From Planctomycetota bacterium (GTDB lineage Bacteria; Planctomycetota; UBA1135): a stretch of 52,102 nucleotides of DNA. The DNA lies in contig JAQBXR010000019.1 in the NCBI GenBank assembly GCA_027623295.1, positions 1 to 52,102 of the forward strand, given 5' to 3'. Below the pieces are notes generated by a model. That model saw nothing but the letters and a program-made list of their open reading frames with translations, ran no database searches and was not told the DNA's origin. Shown here piece after piece: positions 41,915 through 50,296 of this stretch. Each line of letters opens with the position of its first letter. Within the stretch, counting starts at the first letter, position 1. The translations under genes were made by a program, and so were the position numbers.

Positions 41915-44845
41915 ATGTCAAACCGCTTCCTGCCCCTAGTCCTATTCTCCCTGCTTATGGGAACCCCAGCTTTCGCCCAACGCGGAGGCCTGGAGTTACC
42001 GCCAGCGCCCAAGCCCAAGCCTGAAAGAACTGCCGATCAGGTAGAGCAGGAAGAGGCTGCTGCCAAAGCCGAACAAGTGGAGAACGCGCCGCGTCCTCTG
42101 TTGTGGGCTGAGCCAGATGGACCAGCGGAAGAGGTGTTCCTGCGCTTCGAAATGGAGCAAGATTCTCGAGAGGTGGTGCGCAAACGCTATTTAGATGAAT
42201 TGCGTGGCCTTGGATTGGGCACCCGCGAAGCCGCAATCAAAGCGCTGAGTTCGCCTTATGCGCCGTCGGTGCATCTAGCCGCCGAGATTCTGGAGTGGGT
42301 GGGTGGACCTTCCGATGCCGACTTCTTGGTGGACGCCGCAACGCGCGTACAGGCGGTGCAATCGGTGGGTGTTTGTTTGGAAACCGCACGTCGTCTTGGA
42401 AGTGGCCAGCTGCCTTCTCGTGCATCACGCGGTTTGGATCATCCGCGCAACCAGGTGCGCGGCGTGTTTGAAGCACGCCTTTCGGAAAACCTTAATCCGG
42501 AGTACATTCCAGCCTTCCTGCAGTATTTGCAGTTTGGCCGCGACAAGGATTTGCGTTTGCGTGCGGCACGCCTGCTTGCCGATTACTCCGAGAATCCAGA
42601 TGCCCGCCGTGGTCTTCGTGCGGCGCTCAGGACGGATTCCGTGGAAATCGCCATGGTCTCCGTGACTGCCTTGAGCGGAAGTGGTCAACCTGAGGATTTG
42701 CACTATTTGGAAACAGAGATTCTGAATGCAGAAACCTCTATGGAAGCTGCGTATTTGCTCTATGCCATGCTGCTCAAGCAAAGCAGTACTAGTACCTTGC
42801 TCATCCCAAAGGCGTTGCAGCCAAGATTGCGCTCCATGCTTGATGAAGAAGACCCTTTCATCAGTGGTGTGAGTGCCGCAACCTTAGCGGAATGCGTTTT
42901 CCGCGATGCACTCACCAAGGAAGATGCTGTCCTAGATCAGCTTCTGCCTTTCGCCTTAGTGCGTGCCGTCGGCGGAGTGGTTTTCTATCCACAATACGCA
43001 CGTTTCGCGCCACTTGCGGAATCTAGCTTGCGTCGCATTACTGGCGAAGAGTTCCCTAACCAGGCTGGCTCTGCATGGATCACATGGCTTGGTCAAAACC
43101 GCAACTCCTTTCACATGGTGCGCGGACACATTGAAGTCAAAGCCAAAGACCTCAGCCGGTTGCGCGTGGTTTGGTCGATTGGTGAGAATGACAATCACAT
43201 TTTGGCGGCACCCTTGGTTGCACAAATCGGCGACCGCCTAGTGGGTGAAAACGGACAAGCATCTCTGCTGCAAATCATCGACAACGCTGGCTTGCTTGAC
43301 GCCGGCCTACTTCCCGGCACCCTTGGCTTGACCGATGCTCCGCGCAGCCTGACGATTGATGTCGGCGTTGGTTTACGGCGTAAGCGCCTGACCTTCCGTG
43401 GCACTGCAGGATCCCCTTGGGTAGGCAAGTTGTCGGATGAGCTAGAAGAGCTTTATCAACAGACTTCATGGCAAGCCCTCGCGGCTTCAGATGCTGAAGG
43501 TCGCCAGTTCCTTGCGGAGCGCCTCGCTGATTTCGATGGCGCCTCCATATCGGGAGAAGAACGCACTGCTGCCTTGCTAGATCTCTCCGCAGGTCGCATT
43601 TCTGCCCTCGATGCAGACGTCCTCAACAACTGGCTTAGCGAGTTGGAAAGCCTGCCCACGCGTTCTACTTACTGGACCGATGCCCTCGCCGATGAGTTTT
43701 TGCACCAGATTCCGCGCTTTTCAAATCAGTCCGTTCTTGCCGCACGCATTCTCGACATGGCGCTCACTCGCCCGAATCAAGGTTTGCTCTATCCAACCTT
43801 AGAGATCCTGCAAGGTCTTGAAGAGCCGCAACGTTCGGATTTATTGTTCCAAGCCATGCGCAGTTTTGCAGTACCCGATGTGACCTCGACTCTGAACGAT
43901 GAGCGTCACACTGTACGGTTGGCAGCGGTACGTTCCTTAGGCAAATCCGGGAATGCCGGCATCACGCCATTGATTACGGCGCTCGATGACATCCACCCTT
44001 TGGTCGTGCGTCAGGCGATTCGTGGCCTGGGTGAGATCGCAAACCCTAGTGCACGTGGAGCCATCACTCCCTTCGCAGCGAGTGGCTTGTCGGCTGAATT
44101 ACGTCGCGAAACGATGTGGGCACTAGGACGCATGGGGGATGTCGAATCTCTCGACCTCTTGAAGCAAGGGTGCTTGGATGAAGACCTAGCTATTCGCGTT
44201 GCTGCGGTTTCTGCCGTGGCCGCGATTCCAGGAGATGAGTCGAGTGTCGTCCTTCAAGAGCTCTTTCCAGCCTTTGCCGGAGGTGCATTAGAGACCAGTT
44301 ACATCCGCGTAGTCATGGAGCGCGGTGCCGGTGCCACACGTGGTTTGTTGCGCCCTTTCTTGATTGATCAAGCTCCCTTAGTGGCCTCACGCGCGGCCGT
44401 TTTAGCGGGCGCCTTGGGTGATCCAACCTCAGCACTCAGCCTGATGGCTTTGTTGGCCGGCGACCCTCGCAACACCGAAGTGCAAGAAGCCTTGGCCTCC
44501 ACCTTTGCCGTAGATTTCCGCCTGACCCCAGACCCTGCTGGAACCTACCGCGCATGGTGGGCAGACAACAAGGACAAGGATTCAGGCGCTTGGTTGCGTA
44601 AAGCAGCAGCCGATGCCGGTTTCAAACTTGCCGATGGCTTCGAGGATCCGACCAAAATCTCCGCCGAGGATTCCGTCGCTGTGCTTTTGGACATCCTCGA
44701 CCGCGGTCCGGCGCATATGCGTCCCTTGACCGCATATTTCCTCTATGCCCTCACCGGCGTAGATGCTCCCGTCATTTTGGCGCGCACCCCACGGCACGAA
44801 ATGCAACGTCGCGTTGTGGCGTGGCAAGCGTGGTTGAAGAAATAA
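41915..44845 (+). CDS. Large exported HEAT-repeat protein of unknown function
   Basis: The start is ATG 41915 (MSNRFLPLVLFSLLMGTPAF followed by AQ), a clear signal peptide; the frame stays open back into recG. The product has about 976 residues. After an acidic linker (DQVEQEEAAAKAEQVE), helical repeats occur in two blocks, about residues 75-330 and 600-900. They are clearest late: VRLAAVRSLGKSGNAGITPL, VRQAIRGLGEIANPSARGAI, LRRETMWALGRMGDVESLDL, IRVAAVSAVAAIPGDESSVV. The middle (about 400-530) is a beta-rich section around IGENDNHILAAPLVAQIGDR. No enzyme motif was found. A periplasmic protein-protein scaffold is inferred. It is followed by the lytic transglycosylase after 9 bp. Confidence 0.8.
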   Translation: MSNRFLPLVLFSLLMGTPAFAQRGGLELPPAPKPKPERTADQVEQEEAAAKAEQVENAPRPLLWAEPDGPAEEVFLRFEMEQDSREVVRKRYLDELRGLGLGTREAAIKALSSPYAPSVHLAAEILEWVGGPSDADFLVDAATRVQAVQSVGVCLETARRLGSGQLPSRASRGLDHPRNQVRGVFEARLSENLNPEYIPAFLQYLQFGRDKDLRLRAARLLADYSENPDARRGLRAALRTDSVEIAMVSVTALSGSGQPEDLHYLETEILNAETSMEAAYLLYAMLLKQSSTSTLLIPKALQPRLRSMLDEEDPFISGVSAATLAECVFRDALTKEDAVLDQLLPFALVRAVGGVVFYPQYARFAPLAESSLRRITGEEFPNQAGSAWITWLGQNRNSFHMVRGHIEVKAKDLSRLRVVWSIGENDNHILAAPLVAQIGDRLVGENGQASLLQIIDNAGLLDAGLLPGTLGLTDAPRSLTIDVGVGLRRKRLTFRGTAGSPWVGKLSDELEELYQQTSWQALAASDAEGRQFLAERLADFDGASISGEERTAALLDLSAGRISALDADVLNNWLSELESLPTRSTYWTDALADEFLHQIPRFSNQSVLAARILDMALTRPNQGLLYPTLEILQGLEEPQRSDLLFQAMRSFAVPDVTSTLNDERHTVRLAAVRSLGKSGNAGITPLITALDDIHPLVVRQAIRGLGEIANPSARGAITPFAASGLSAELRRETMWALGRMGDVESLDLLKQGCLDEDLAIRVAAVSAVAAIPGDESSVVLQELFPAFAGGALETSYIRVVMERGAGATRGLLRPFLIDQAPLVASRAAVLAGALGDPTSALSLMALLAGDPRNTEVQEALASTFAVDFRLTPDPAGTYRAWWADNKDKDSGAWLRKAAADAGFKLADGFEDPTKISAEDSVAVLLDILDRGPAHMRPLTAYFLYALTGVDAPVILARTPRHEMQRRVVAWQAWLKK

Positions 44846-44854
44846 ACGGTCAGA

Positions 44855-45403
44855 GTGAAAGCGCGTCCTCGCCTCGGTGGCTTGTTTGTCCTAACTGGTG
44901 TACTCCTGCTGGTGGCGGCCTTTTTTTATCGCCCGCATTCCGATGCCAAAGTTTTGGCTTGGATGCCGCAAATCCAAATCGCGGCGTCTGAAAACCAAAT
45001 TGATCCCAATTTGCTCGCAGGGCTGGTTTATGCCGAATCCCGCGGTAATGCAGCTTCGATTTCCAAGGTTGGTGCGCTTGGTCTTTGCCAACTCATGCCG
45101 CCCACCGCAGCGGAGCTCGCTGGACAAATGGACATCGAAGGCCCACCTTATGATCCTCAGGACAATCTGCGCATGGGCGCGCGTTACCTTTCCAAAATGC
45201 TGAGTCGCCACAACGGCAACCTGGATCTTGCCTTGTTGAGTTATCGCCTCGGCCCAGCTCGCGTCGATCGTCAAATGAAGGCTGCTGGGGGACAAGAGGC
45301 CTACTTTGAGAGTCTGCAAGCTAAGAGTCCGACTCCGTGGGCTTATCGCGACCAGATTCTAGAGGCCCGGCAACGTTTTGCTTCACTTTCAGAAGATGGC
45401 TAG
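44855..45403 (+). CDS. Lytic transglycosylase (SLT domain), membrane-anchored
   Basis: This 182-residue enzyme cleaves peptidoglycan glycan strands with formation of anhydro-muramyl ends. It has a single N-terminal span (residues 9-25) and a Slt70/MltE-type goose-lysozyme fold: catalytic Glu in LVYAESRGNAASISKVGALG, then LCQLMPPTAAELA, the DPQDNLRMGARYLSKMLSRH segment and LALLSYRLGPARV. The start is GTG 44855. The stop overlaps the next ATG by 8 bp (45396-45403), linking it to the ferredoxin pair. Confidence 0.9.
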   Translation: MKARPRLGGLFVLTGVLLLVAAFFYRPHSDAKVLAWMPQIQIAASENQIDPNLLAGLVYAESRGNAASISKVGALGLCQLMPPTAAELAGQMDIEGPPYDPQDNLRMGARYLSKMLSRHNGNLDLALLSYRLGPARVDRQMKAAGGQEAYFESLQAKSPTPWAYRDQILEARQRFASLSEDG

Positions 45404-45728
45404 ACCTGAGAAACTGATTTTTATTTGCGTGAATGAACGCGCACCCGGCCACAAGGAATCTTGCGGCGCGGCACACGATAGTGCTGCCATCGGCCAGGCC
45501 TTTAAGAAGTGCTTGAAACAGCGCGGTCTCAATCACTCCATACGTGCGACTACGACTAGCTGCCTTGGTCCTTGCACGGGCGGTCCCCATGCAGTGGTCA
45601 TGCCAGACAACGTTTGGTACTCCGGTTTTTCCGTAGACGACGTAGAAGAAATTCTCGAATCGCATTTGGTCAACGGCAAATCCGTTGAGCGCCTGCTTGC
45701 ACCGAACCCCGACTCCACCCATGGTTAA
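45396..45728 (+). CDS. Thioredoxin-like [2Fe-2S] ferredoxin
   Basis: This 110-residue protein starts at ATG 45396 (MARPEKLIFICVNERAPGHK); an upstream in-frame TTG is less likely because the ATG sits in an 8-bp coupling overlap. Cluster ligands follow the thioredoxin-like ferredoxin pattern: Cys in FICVNERAPGHKESCG and in TTSCLGPCTGGPHAVVMPD. The rest (VWYSGFSVDDVEEILESHLV) matches the family C-terminal helix. The role is cytoplasmic electron transfer with an unknown partner. It overlaps the plant-type ferredoxin gene that follows by 8 bp, so two unrelated 2Fe-2S ferredoxins are co-made. Confidence 0.88.
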   Translation: MARPEKLIFICVNERAPGHKESCGAAHDSAAIGQAFKKCLKQRGLNHSIRATTTSCLGPCTGGPHAVVMPDNVWYSGFSVDDVEEILESHLVNGKSVERLLAPNPDSTHG

Positions 45729-46005
45729 AGTCCGTATCCAAACTTCAGATTCCGTAACGGATGTAGAAGGCGAAGGCTCCTTAATGGACCTCGCCGAGAT
45801 TCACAATCTTCCGATTCCGTTTGGCTGCCATGCCGGACGCTGTGGCGTTTGCCAAGTGGAAGTGATCGATGGCAAGCTCGCCGAACCGGGTAAGCTAGAG
45901 GAAGCCATTTTAGAAGGATTCGGATGTCCCAAAGAGGCACGGCTCGCATGCCAAGCCTTCCTCGATGACCATGCCGACGTCACCCTTCGTGCCGTACACG
46001 AGTAA
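45721..46005 (+). CDS. Plant-type [2Fe-2S] ferredoxin
   Basis: This 94-residue protein starts at ATG 45721 (MVKVRIQTSDSVTDVEGEGS). The cluster motif is FGCHAGRCGVCQVEVI (C-x4-C-x2-C), with the fourth Cys in ARLACQAFLD. This is the ferredoxin fold found alone or in electron-transfer modules. The linker LAEPGKLEEAILEGFGCPKE, with an extra Cys, is typical of bacterial adrenodoxin/plant-like members. It follows the thioredoxin-like ferredoxin with an 8-bp overlap and precedes the M1 peptidase by 6 bp. The redox partner is not identifiable. Confidence 0.92.
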   Translation: MVKVRIQTSDSVTDVEGEGSLMDLAEIHNLPIPFGCHAGRCGVCQVEVIDGKLAEPGKLEEAILEGFGCPKEARLACQAFLDDHADVTLRAVHE

Positions 46006-46011
46006 GTTTTT

Positions 46012-47616
46012 ATGCTCTCCACCCTCCTCCTTTCGTTCTTGTTATGTTGTCAGCAAGGCAGCGCACCTGCCACCGAGCAAAGTCCCACTGCTCTGCCAAC
46101 GGTGGCGAGTTTTCGTGGCTCCGAGGCGCAAGATGCCATCCGCTATCGCGTGAACATGCAGGTGTTATCGGGTGGAGGCTTCACCGGCACCATTGATTAC
46201 CATTTTCGTGCAGTGGAAGCACTCGACAGTATTTTGCTCGATGCCGCGACCGGCGATGCGTGGGAAATGGTCTTTCAAAATGATGCTGGCGAAACCATTG
46301 AGGTTGAGCAGAACGAGGTTGTGATCCGCGTACCGCTCGCTGAAACCGTCAAGCCTGGCACCGACATCCATTTCTCAGTGTCCTTTTCTGGCACACCCGC
46401 TGACGGTTTGTATCGCAATCTCAACCGTTATGGCGCGACTTACCTGTTCACCGATCACTTTCCATCGCGCGCCCGTGGTTGGATGCCATGCGAGGATTCC
46501 AATGCCGATCGCGCGCAGTTTGAACTAACTTTGCAGGTCCCACCCGGTTGGGATGCCGTCGGCTGCGGCGCATGGGAGGAAATCGCCCCTGTGGAGGGCG
46601 CCGCTCCTGGAAAGACCTTCCATGGACAGTCGGCGAGTGATATTCCGCCGAGTCTTTTCGCATTTGCGGCCGGTCCGTTTTTACGCGTGGTCGAAAATGG
46701 CGACTCACGGATTCAAGCGCATTTCGTTTTTCCGGAGGACATGGAGAAGGCTAGCCTCGGGTTGATTCATCACGCAGAGTGGATGGCGACCATGGAGAAG
46801 ACTTTCGGTCCTTATCAATACGCCAAATATACCACCGTGCAGATCCCCACCCGATGGGGCGGTATGGAGTACCCCGGAAACGTGTGGCTTGCGCAAACTT
46901 TGTTTGACCGCGCCGACTCTGGAGTCAGCACTTTGGCGCACGAGTTTGCCCACATGTGGTTCGGCGATGGTGTCGGATATGCCCAATGGGAAGACGCTTG
47001 GCTTTCGGAAGGCTTCGCGAGTTACTTCGGTCCGTGGCTACACCATCAAGTGGGAGGGCCGAACATGACTTCGACCATGAGTGGAAACCGTGACCGTTGG
47101 CAGCGCTCCAAATTTGCGGTCAATACGCCGATCCGTTGGAAGGATTACAGCAAACCCAACGACTTCTTTAGTCGAGTTGCAGCGAATACTTATCAGAAGG
47201 GTTCCTGGGTACTGCACATGCTGCGGCAAGAACTCGGCGACGAAGTTTTCTTCGCTGGCATCGAAAGTTATTACCAAAGTAACCTTGGACAAGCCGTGGT
47301 TTCCTCGGCCTTTCAATCGGCCATGGAAACTGTCGCCGATCGCGATCTCGATTGGTTCTTCACCCAGTGGCTCGACCGCGCTGGGGCACCCGTTTTGCGT
47401 TTAGAAGACCAAGCGGGGCAACTTATTCTCACCCAAACCCAAGCGGGCGATGCTTTCCGTTTTAAGGTCCGCGTGTCCTGGAGCGATACCGACGGCCTTC
47501 CCACTGAGGGTGTGTTTGACATTACGGAACGCGAGACCACTTTGGCCATCGGCGCCAATACGCGGGATTGGAAATTGGATCCGCACGTCGAATTGCTTTA
47601 CCTGCCAGCGCGATAA
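46012..47616 (+). CDS. Exported M1-family metallopeptidase
   Basis: This 534-residue zinc peptidase has a hydrophobic N-terminus (MLSTLLLSFLLCCQQGSA), either a signal peptide or a lipoprotein signal. The zinc site is HEFAH (310-314) with Glu333 in DAWLSEGFASYFGPW, spaced as in M1 enzymes. The exopeptidase substrate loop GGMEYPGN replaces GAMEN at about residue 283. The N-terminal beta domain has FTGTIDYHFRAVEALDSILL and FTDHFPSRARGWMPCEDSNA. The length is that of the short M1 enzymes without the ERAP-like C-terminal domain. It probably trims peptides in the periplasm. It closes a four-gene coupled run that begins with the lytic transglycosylase. Confidence 0.9.
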   Translation: MLSTLLLSFLLCCQQGSAPATEQSPTALPTVASFRGSEAQDAIRYRVNMQVLSGGGFTGTIDYHFRAVEALDSILLDAATGDAWEMVFQNDAGETIEVEQNEVVIRVPLAETVKPGTDIHFSVSFSGTPADGLYRNLNRYGATYLFTDHFPSRARGWMPCEDSNADRAQFELTLQVPPGWDAVGCGAWEEIAPVEGAAPGKTFHGQSASDIPPSLFAFAAGPFLRVVENGDSRIQAHFVFPEDMEKASLGLIHHAEWMATMEKTFGPYQYAKYTTVQIPTRWGGMEYPGNVWLAQTLFDRADSGVSTLAHEFAHMWFGDGVGYAQWEDAWLSEGFASYFGPWLHHQVGGPNMTSTMSGNRDRWQRSKFAVNTPIRWKDYSKPNDFFSRVAANTYQKGSWVLHMLRQELGDEVFFAGIESYYQSNLGQAVVSSAFQSAMETVADRDLDWFFTQWLDRAGAPVLRLEDQAGQLILTQTQAGDAFRFKVRVSWSDTDGLPTEGVFDITERETTLAIGANTRDWKLDPHVELLYLPAR

Positions 47617-47634
47617 AGCGAGTTTGGCAAAAAA

Positions 47635-48183
47635 CTACTGCGCCGGCAGTAGGCGCACCCAAGATTCCATCGCTTGGTGGGCTCCTTCCACGCGCACAAT
47701 CACCAGGCTGCCACTGAAGGCTGCGTAGTCCACGGCCACCGCAGCAAAGTGACTTCCAGAACTCCAAGCTTCGGAGTTGGTTTGAGTCAAAGTTGCCGGC
47801 TTACCGTTTTCCATGGCAAGCAGAGTGAGGCGCACCGGATAGGGAGCGAGGGCCTTTGCTTCGAGGTGCACCTTGCCACCAGAGCCGAGAACGGGGGTGA
47901 CTTCAAGTTCGCGTAGCCAAAGTGCTGGCTCGCGACCAATCAACGGATAACTAGGCTTTTCACCAGCTTCCCAAGCGGCCGCCAAGCGACGGTAAACGCG
48001 GGCATCGATTTCACCGGAAACATAGGTGGCGCCATCTAGCGGGACTTCCAGATTTTCCGGATTGTTGTCAATGCCATAGAAAATTTCGTGGTCCAATTGG
48101 GCTGGACCTGGAGTGTGAGAAATGGTGGTGCAGGCCGGAATCGCAGCGGCAAGCAAGATGATGACAGGGAACTTCCTCCACAT
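47635..48183 (-). CDS. Lipoprotein of unknown function
   Basis: This 182-residue protein starts at ATG 48183 (MWRKFPVIILLAAAIPACTT). A lipobox IPAC places the lipid anchor at Cys18. The mature part contains RVYRRLAAAWEAGEKPSYPL and LWLRELEVTPVLGSGGKVHL. Later beta-rich segments are RLTLLAMENGKPATLTQTN and SLVIVRVEGAHQAMESWVRL. I do not recognise the family; a beta-sandwich is likely. It converges with the M1 peptidase (18 bp between stops) and diverges from the degraded HD-domain gene. Confidence 0.7.
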   Translation of the reverse strand: MWRKFPVIILLAAAIPACTTISHTPGPAQLDHEIFYGIDNNPENLEVPLDGATYVSGEIDARVYRRLAAAWEAGEKPSYPLIGREPALWLRELEVTPVLGSGGKVHLEAKALAPYPVRLTLLAMENGKPATLTQTNSEAWSSGSHFAAVAVDYAAFSGSLVIVRVEGAHQAMESWVRLLPAQ

Positions 48184-48234
48184 GATGCCGACAGGGTAAC
48201 ATCCCCGCCGAGGTTCCCCCAGCCCACACTCCCA

Positions 48235-48723
48235 ATGAGCAAGCGAAAAGAAGTCAAAGAAATCTGGCCCGAACTTGATTGGATTCAAGACGCCGATTTA
48301 CCCGAGAAAACTGTGATAACCGGGGTGCGTGCGTTTGAGCGCAGCCCTTTCAAGCCGCAAGACCTACGGGATATCTCACGGGCTTTTTCCCTAGAAGATT
48401 GCAAAGCTTCTTTCCGGGAACAAAAGCGATTGGTCGTGCAGCCTGCTTACGAGAGCGGACTTAAGCTTGAGGAGTTCCTAGGCGATGATAGGCCTGTTGA
48501 CCAAGACCCCTTGATTGCCGAAGCCATCCTTGCCGACCACGGCAAACTTCTCGAATATGAAAAGTTCGATGGCGCGTGTGTGCAATCGGCGAGCGCGGCC
48601 TGCCCAATTGTTGCGACCGATGCTGGTGAAGGAAACTTGGTGAAGCTCACAGCGGAAGCCGGTATCGTTCCTCATGCGGCCTTCCTGAATTACGAGCCTT
48701 TCGTGAAAGGCCTAATATTCTGA
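48235..48723 (+). CDS. HD-domain-like protein, shortened and missing metal ligands
   Basis: This 162-residue protein is read from ATG 48235 (MSKRKEVKEIWPELDWIQDA). From memory, the order of segments follows a family of about 190-residue HD-domain proteins: PELxWIxDxxLxEKV, AFERSPxxPxDL, CxxSFxExKRxVV, GAxLxDxGKLLEYE, then IxAThxxEGDxVKxTxEAxIVxHADF. Here the gap between KLLEYEKFDGACVQSASA and CPIVATDAGEGNLVKLTAEA is about 25 residues short. The expected His in IxATH is Asp, and LHDVGK is LADHGK. The protein is therefore probably inactive as a phosphohydrolase or is a decaying gene; the reading frame is still open. Alignment was by recall, so the family call is moderate. Confidence 0.55.
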   Translation: MSKRKEVKEIWPELDWIQDADLPEKTVITGVRAFERSPFKPQDLRDISRAFSLEDCKASFREQKRLVVQPAYESGLKLEEFLGDDRPVDQDPLIAEAILADHGKLLEYEKFDGACVQSASAACPIVATDAGEGNLVKLTAEAGIVPHAAFLNYEPFVKGLIF

Positions 48724-48755
48724 TCCTGTCGCGCTGATCTATAGCTATAAAGCCT

Positions 48756-50255
48756 ATGATTTCTTCCTCGTCTTCAGAGGGGTCGGCTGCGGACTTGTCG
48801 TGGGCCGGTCTCGACTCTTTATCGGACCCCGTTTTGGTCACTCAGGCCGACGGGCAGCTGTGCTATTTCAATCGCGCAGCCAGCGGATGGTTTGACTTGC
48901 CATCCGATGTCAAGCAAGCACAGAATTTGCGTGTTTTGCTGCATGAATACACCACCGGCAACGAGGGTATGCAAGACCTATGGGTTGCGCTGCATCGCGG
49001 TCGCCCATGGGTGAAAATTGTGGATTTGTGCTCGCGCGATGGTGTGGAGCGGAAGGTCAAGGTGGCCTTGAATCCACATCGTGGTGCTGGACGCGGCGAT
49101 GACCTCACTGTGGTGCAGTTGCACGACGTCACCGAGTTGTTTGCGGACATGGAAAAACGCGAGGACAGCAATCGCGCCAACCTGGTCCTGGATTTGCTCG
49201 GCACCACTTTGAATGACCTTGAATATCCGCTGGGTGCATTGCGCTGGAACGCCGACTTGCCGGTGGAGGAATTTGAGCGCCTGCCCGAGGATTTACAGCG
49301 TCCATTCCGTTCGGTGCAGAAGGCATCGCGGCATTTTGTGGACATTTTCAGCAACATGAAACTGCGCTTGCCTGAATCCGGGCACGCCATGGAAGGAGAG
49401 GGCATTAGTTTGGTGCGCGTTTTGGTTGCAGGAAGCACGCCTACCCGTGCCGCGCATTTGTTGGATTGCTTACGCTCGGAGGGCCTCCGCTGTGTTTTCC
49501 GTGCAGCGAAAGATTTGCAGGAGTTAGTGCGTGCGTCCGCATCTGGCGAGGTCGATGCCGTTTTGTTGGATCGTCACTTGGGTACCGAGAAACGTGTTTC
49601 TTGGGCATTGGCAGTGCAGGAGAATGCTCCCGATATGCCAGTGATTTCCTGCGCAGATATTTCGGTTACCGCCTTAGCTGAACGTTTGCGTTCCGCCATG
49701 GGCCGCAATCAGCAAGTGGGCTCTTCGGACGAGGTTTGGCGTCGGATTGAAGAGATTGCACTGCGCGATTCGTTGACCGGTGTTTTGAACCGCCGTGCTT
49801 TTGAGCGTTTCGGTCATCAGGAGTTCGACCGCGCCCGACGTTACGGTTTCCCTTTGAGTTTGGCCCTATTTGACTTGGATCACTTCAAGAGCGTAAACGA
49901 CCAACTCGGCCATCCGGCGGGAGATCGCTTGTTGCAGGTGTTCGCTTCCTATCTGCAGACTGCCACTCGGCAGTCCGACATGGTGGCACGCATTGGTGGC
50001 GATGAATTCGCACTGCTCATGTCCCACACCGACGGAGCCGGCGCCTTCGTGCTCACCCAACGCCTGCGCGATGCCGTGGAACTCCACCTACGTGAAGTCC
50101 TCCCGCCCATGGACCCCATGCCTGGAGTTTCTGCTGGCCTCATTATCTATCCGGACCAAGAGGCGGAGAGTTTTGATGCCCTGGTGGCCAAGGCTGATGA
50201 AGCTCTTTATCGCGCAAAGCGTTCTGGCAAGGGTTGCTTGAACGCGGGCGAATAA
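48756..50255 (+). CDS. PAS/receiver-like/GGDEF diguanylate cyclase
   Basis: This 499-residue signalling protein makes cyclic di-GMP from GTP. An N-terminal PAS domain (about 25-125: SDPVLVTQADGQLCYFNRAA, VVQLHDVTELFADM) is followed by a helical pair (NRANLVLDLLGTTLNDLEYP) like a dimerisation module. Next is a receiver-like domain (about 215-310) that keeps the phospho-acceptor-type Asp in VDAVLLDRHLG but lacks the acidic pair (RVLVAGSTP). The C-terminal GGDEF domain is intact: LRDSLTGVLNRRAFERF, LFDLDHFKSVNDQLGHPAGD, RIGGDEFALL (GGDEF at 414-418). An inhibitory I-site R405-x-x-D408 stands five residues before it. It lacks membrane spans, so it is cytoplasmic. A 10-bp palindrome TATAGCTATA precedes the gene. 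Confidence 0.92.
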   Translation: MISSSSSEGSAADLSWAGLDSLSDPVLVTQADGQLCYFNRAASGWFDLPSDVKQAQNLRVLLHEYTTGNEGMQDLWVALHRGRPWVKIVDLCSRDGVERKVKVALNPHRGAGRGDDLTVVQLHDVTELFADMEKREDSNRANLVLDLLGTTLNDLEYPLGALRWNADLPVEEFERLPEDLQRPFRSVQKASRHFVDIFSNMKLRLPESGHAMEGEGISLVRVLVAGSTPTRAAHLLDCLRSEGLRCVFRAAKDLQELVRASASGEVDAVLLDRHLGTEKRVSWALAVQENAPDMPVISCADISVTALAERLRSAMGRNQQVGSSDEVWRRIEEIALRDSLTGVLNRRAFERFGHQEFDRARRYGFPLSLALFDLDHFKSVNDQLGHPAGDRLLQVFASYLQTATRQSDMVARIGGDEFALLMSHTDGAGAFVLTQRLRDAVELHLREVLPPMDPMPGVSAGLIIYPDQEAESFDALVAKADEALYRAKRSGKGCLNAGE

Positions 50256-50296
50256 GCTTCTCATGCCTTCCATGGCTCCGCGTATCATGCGGGGTC

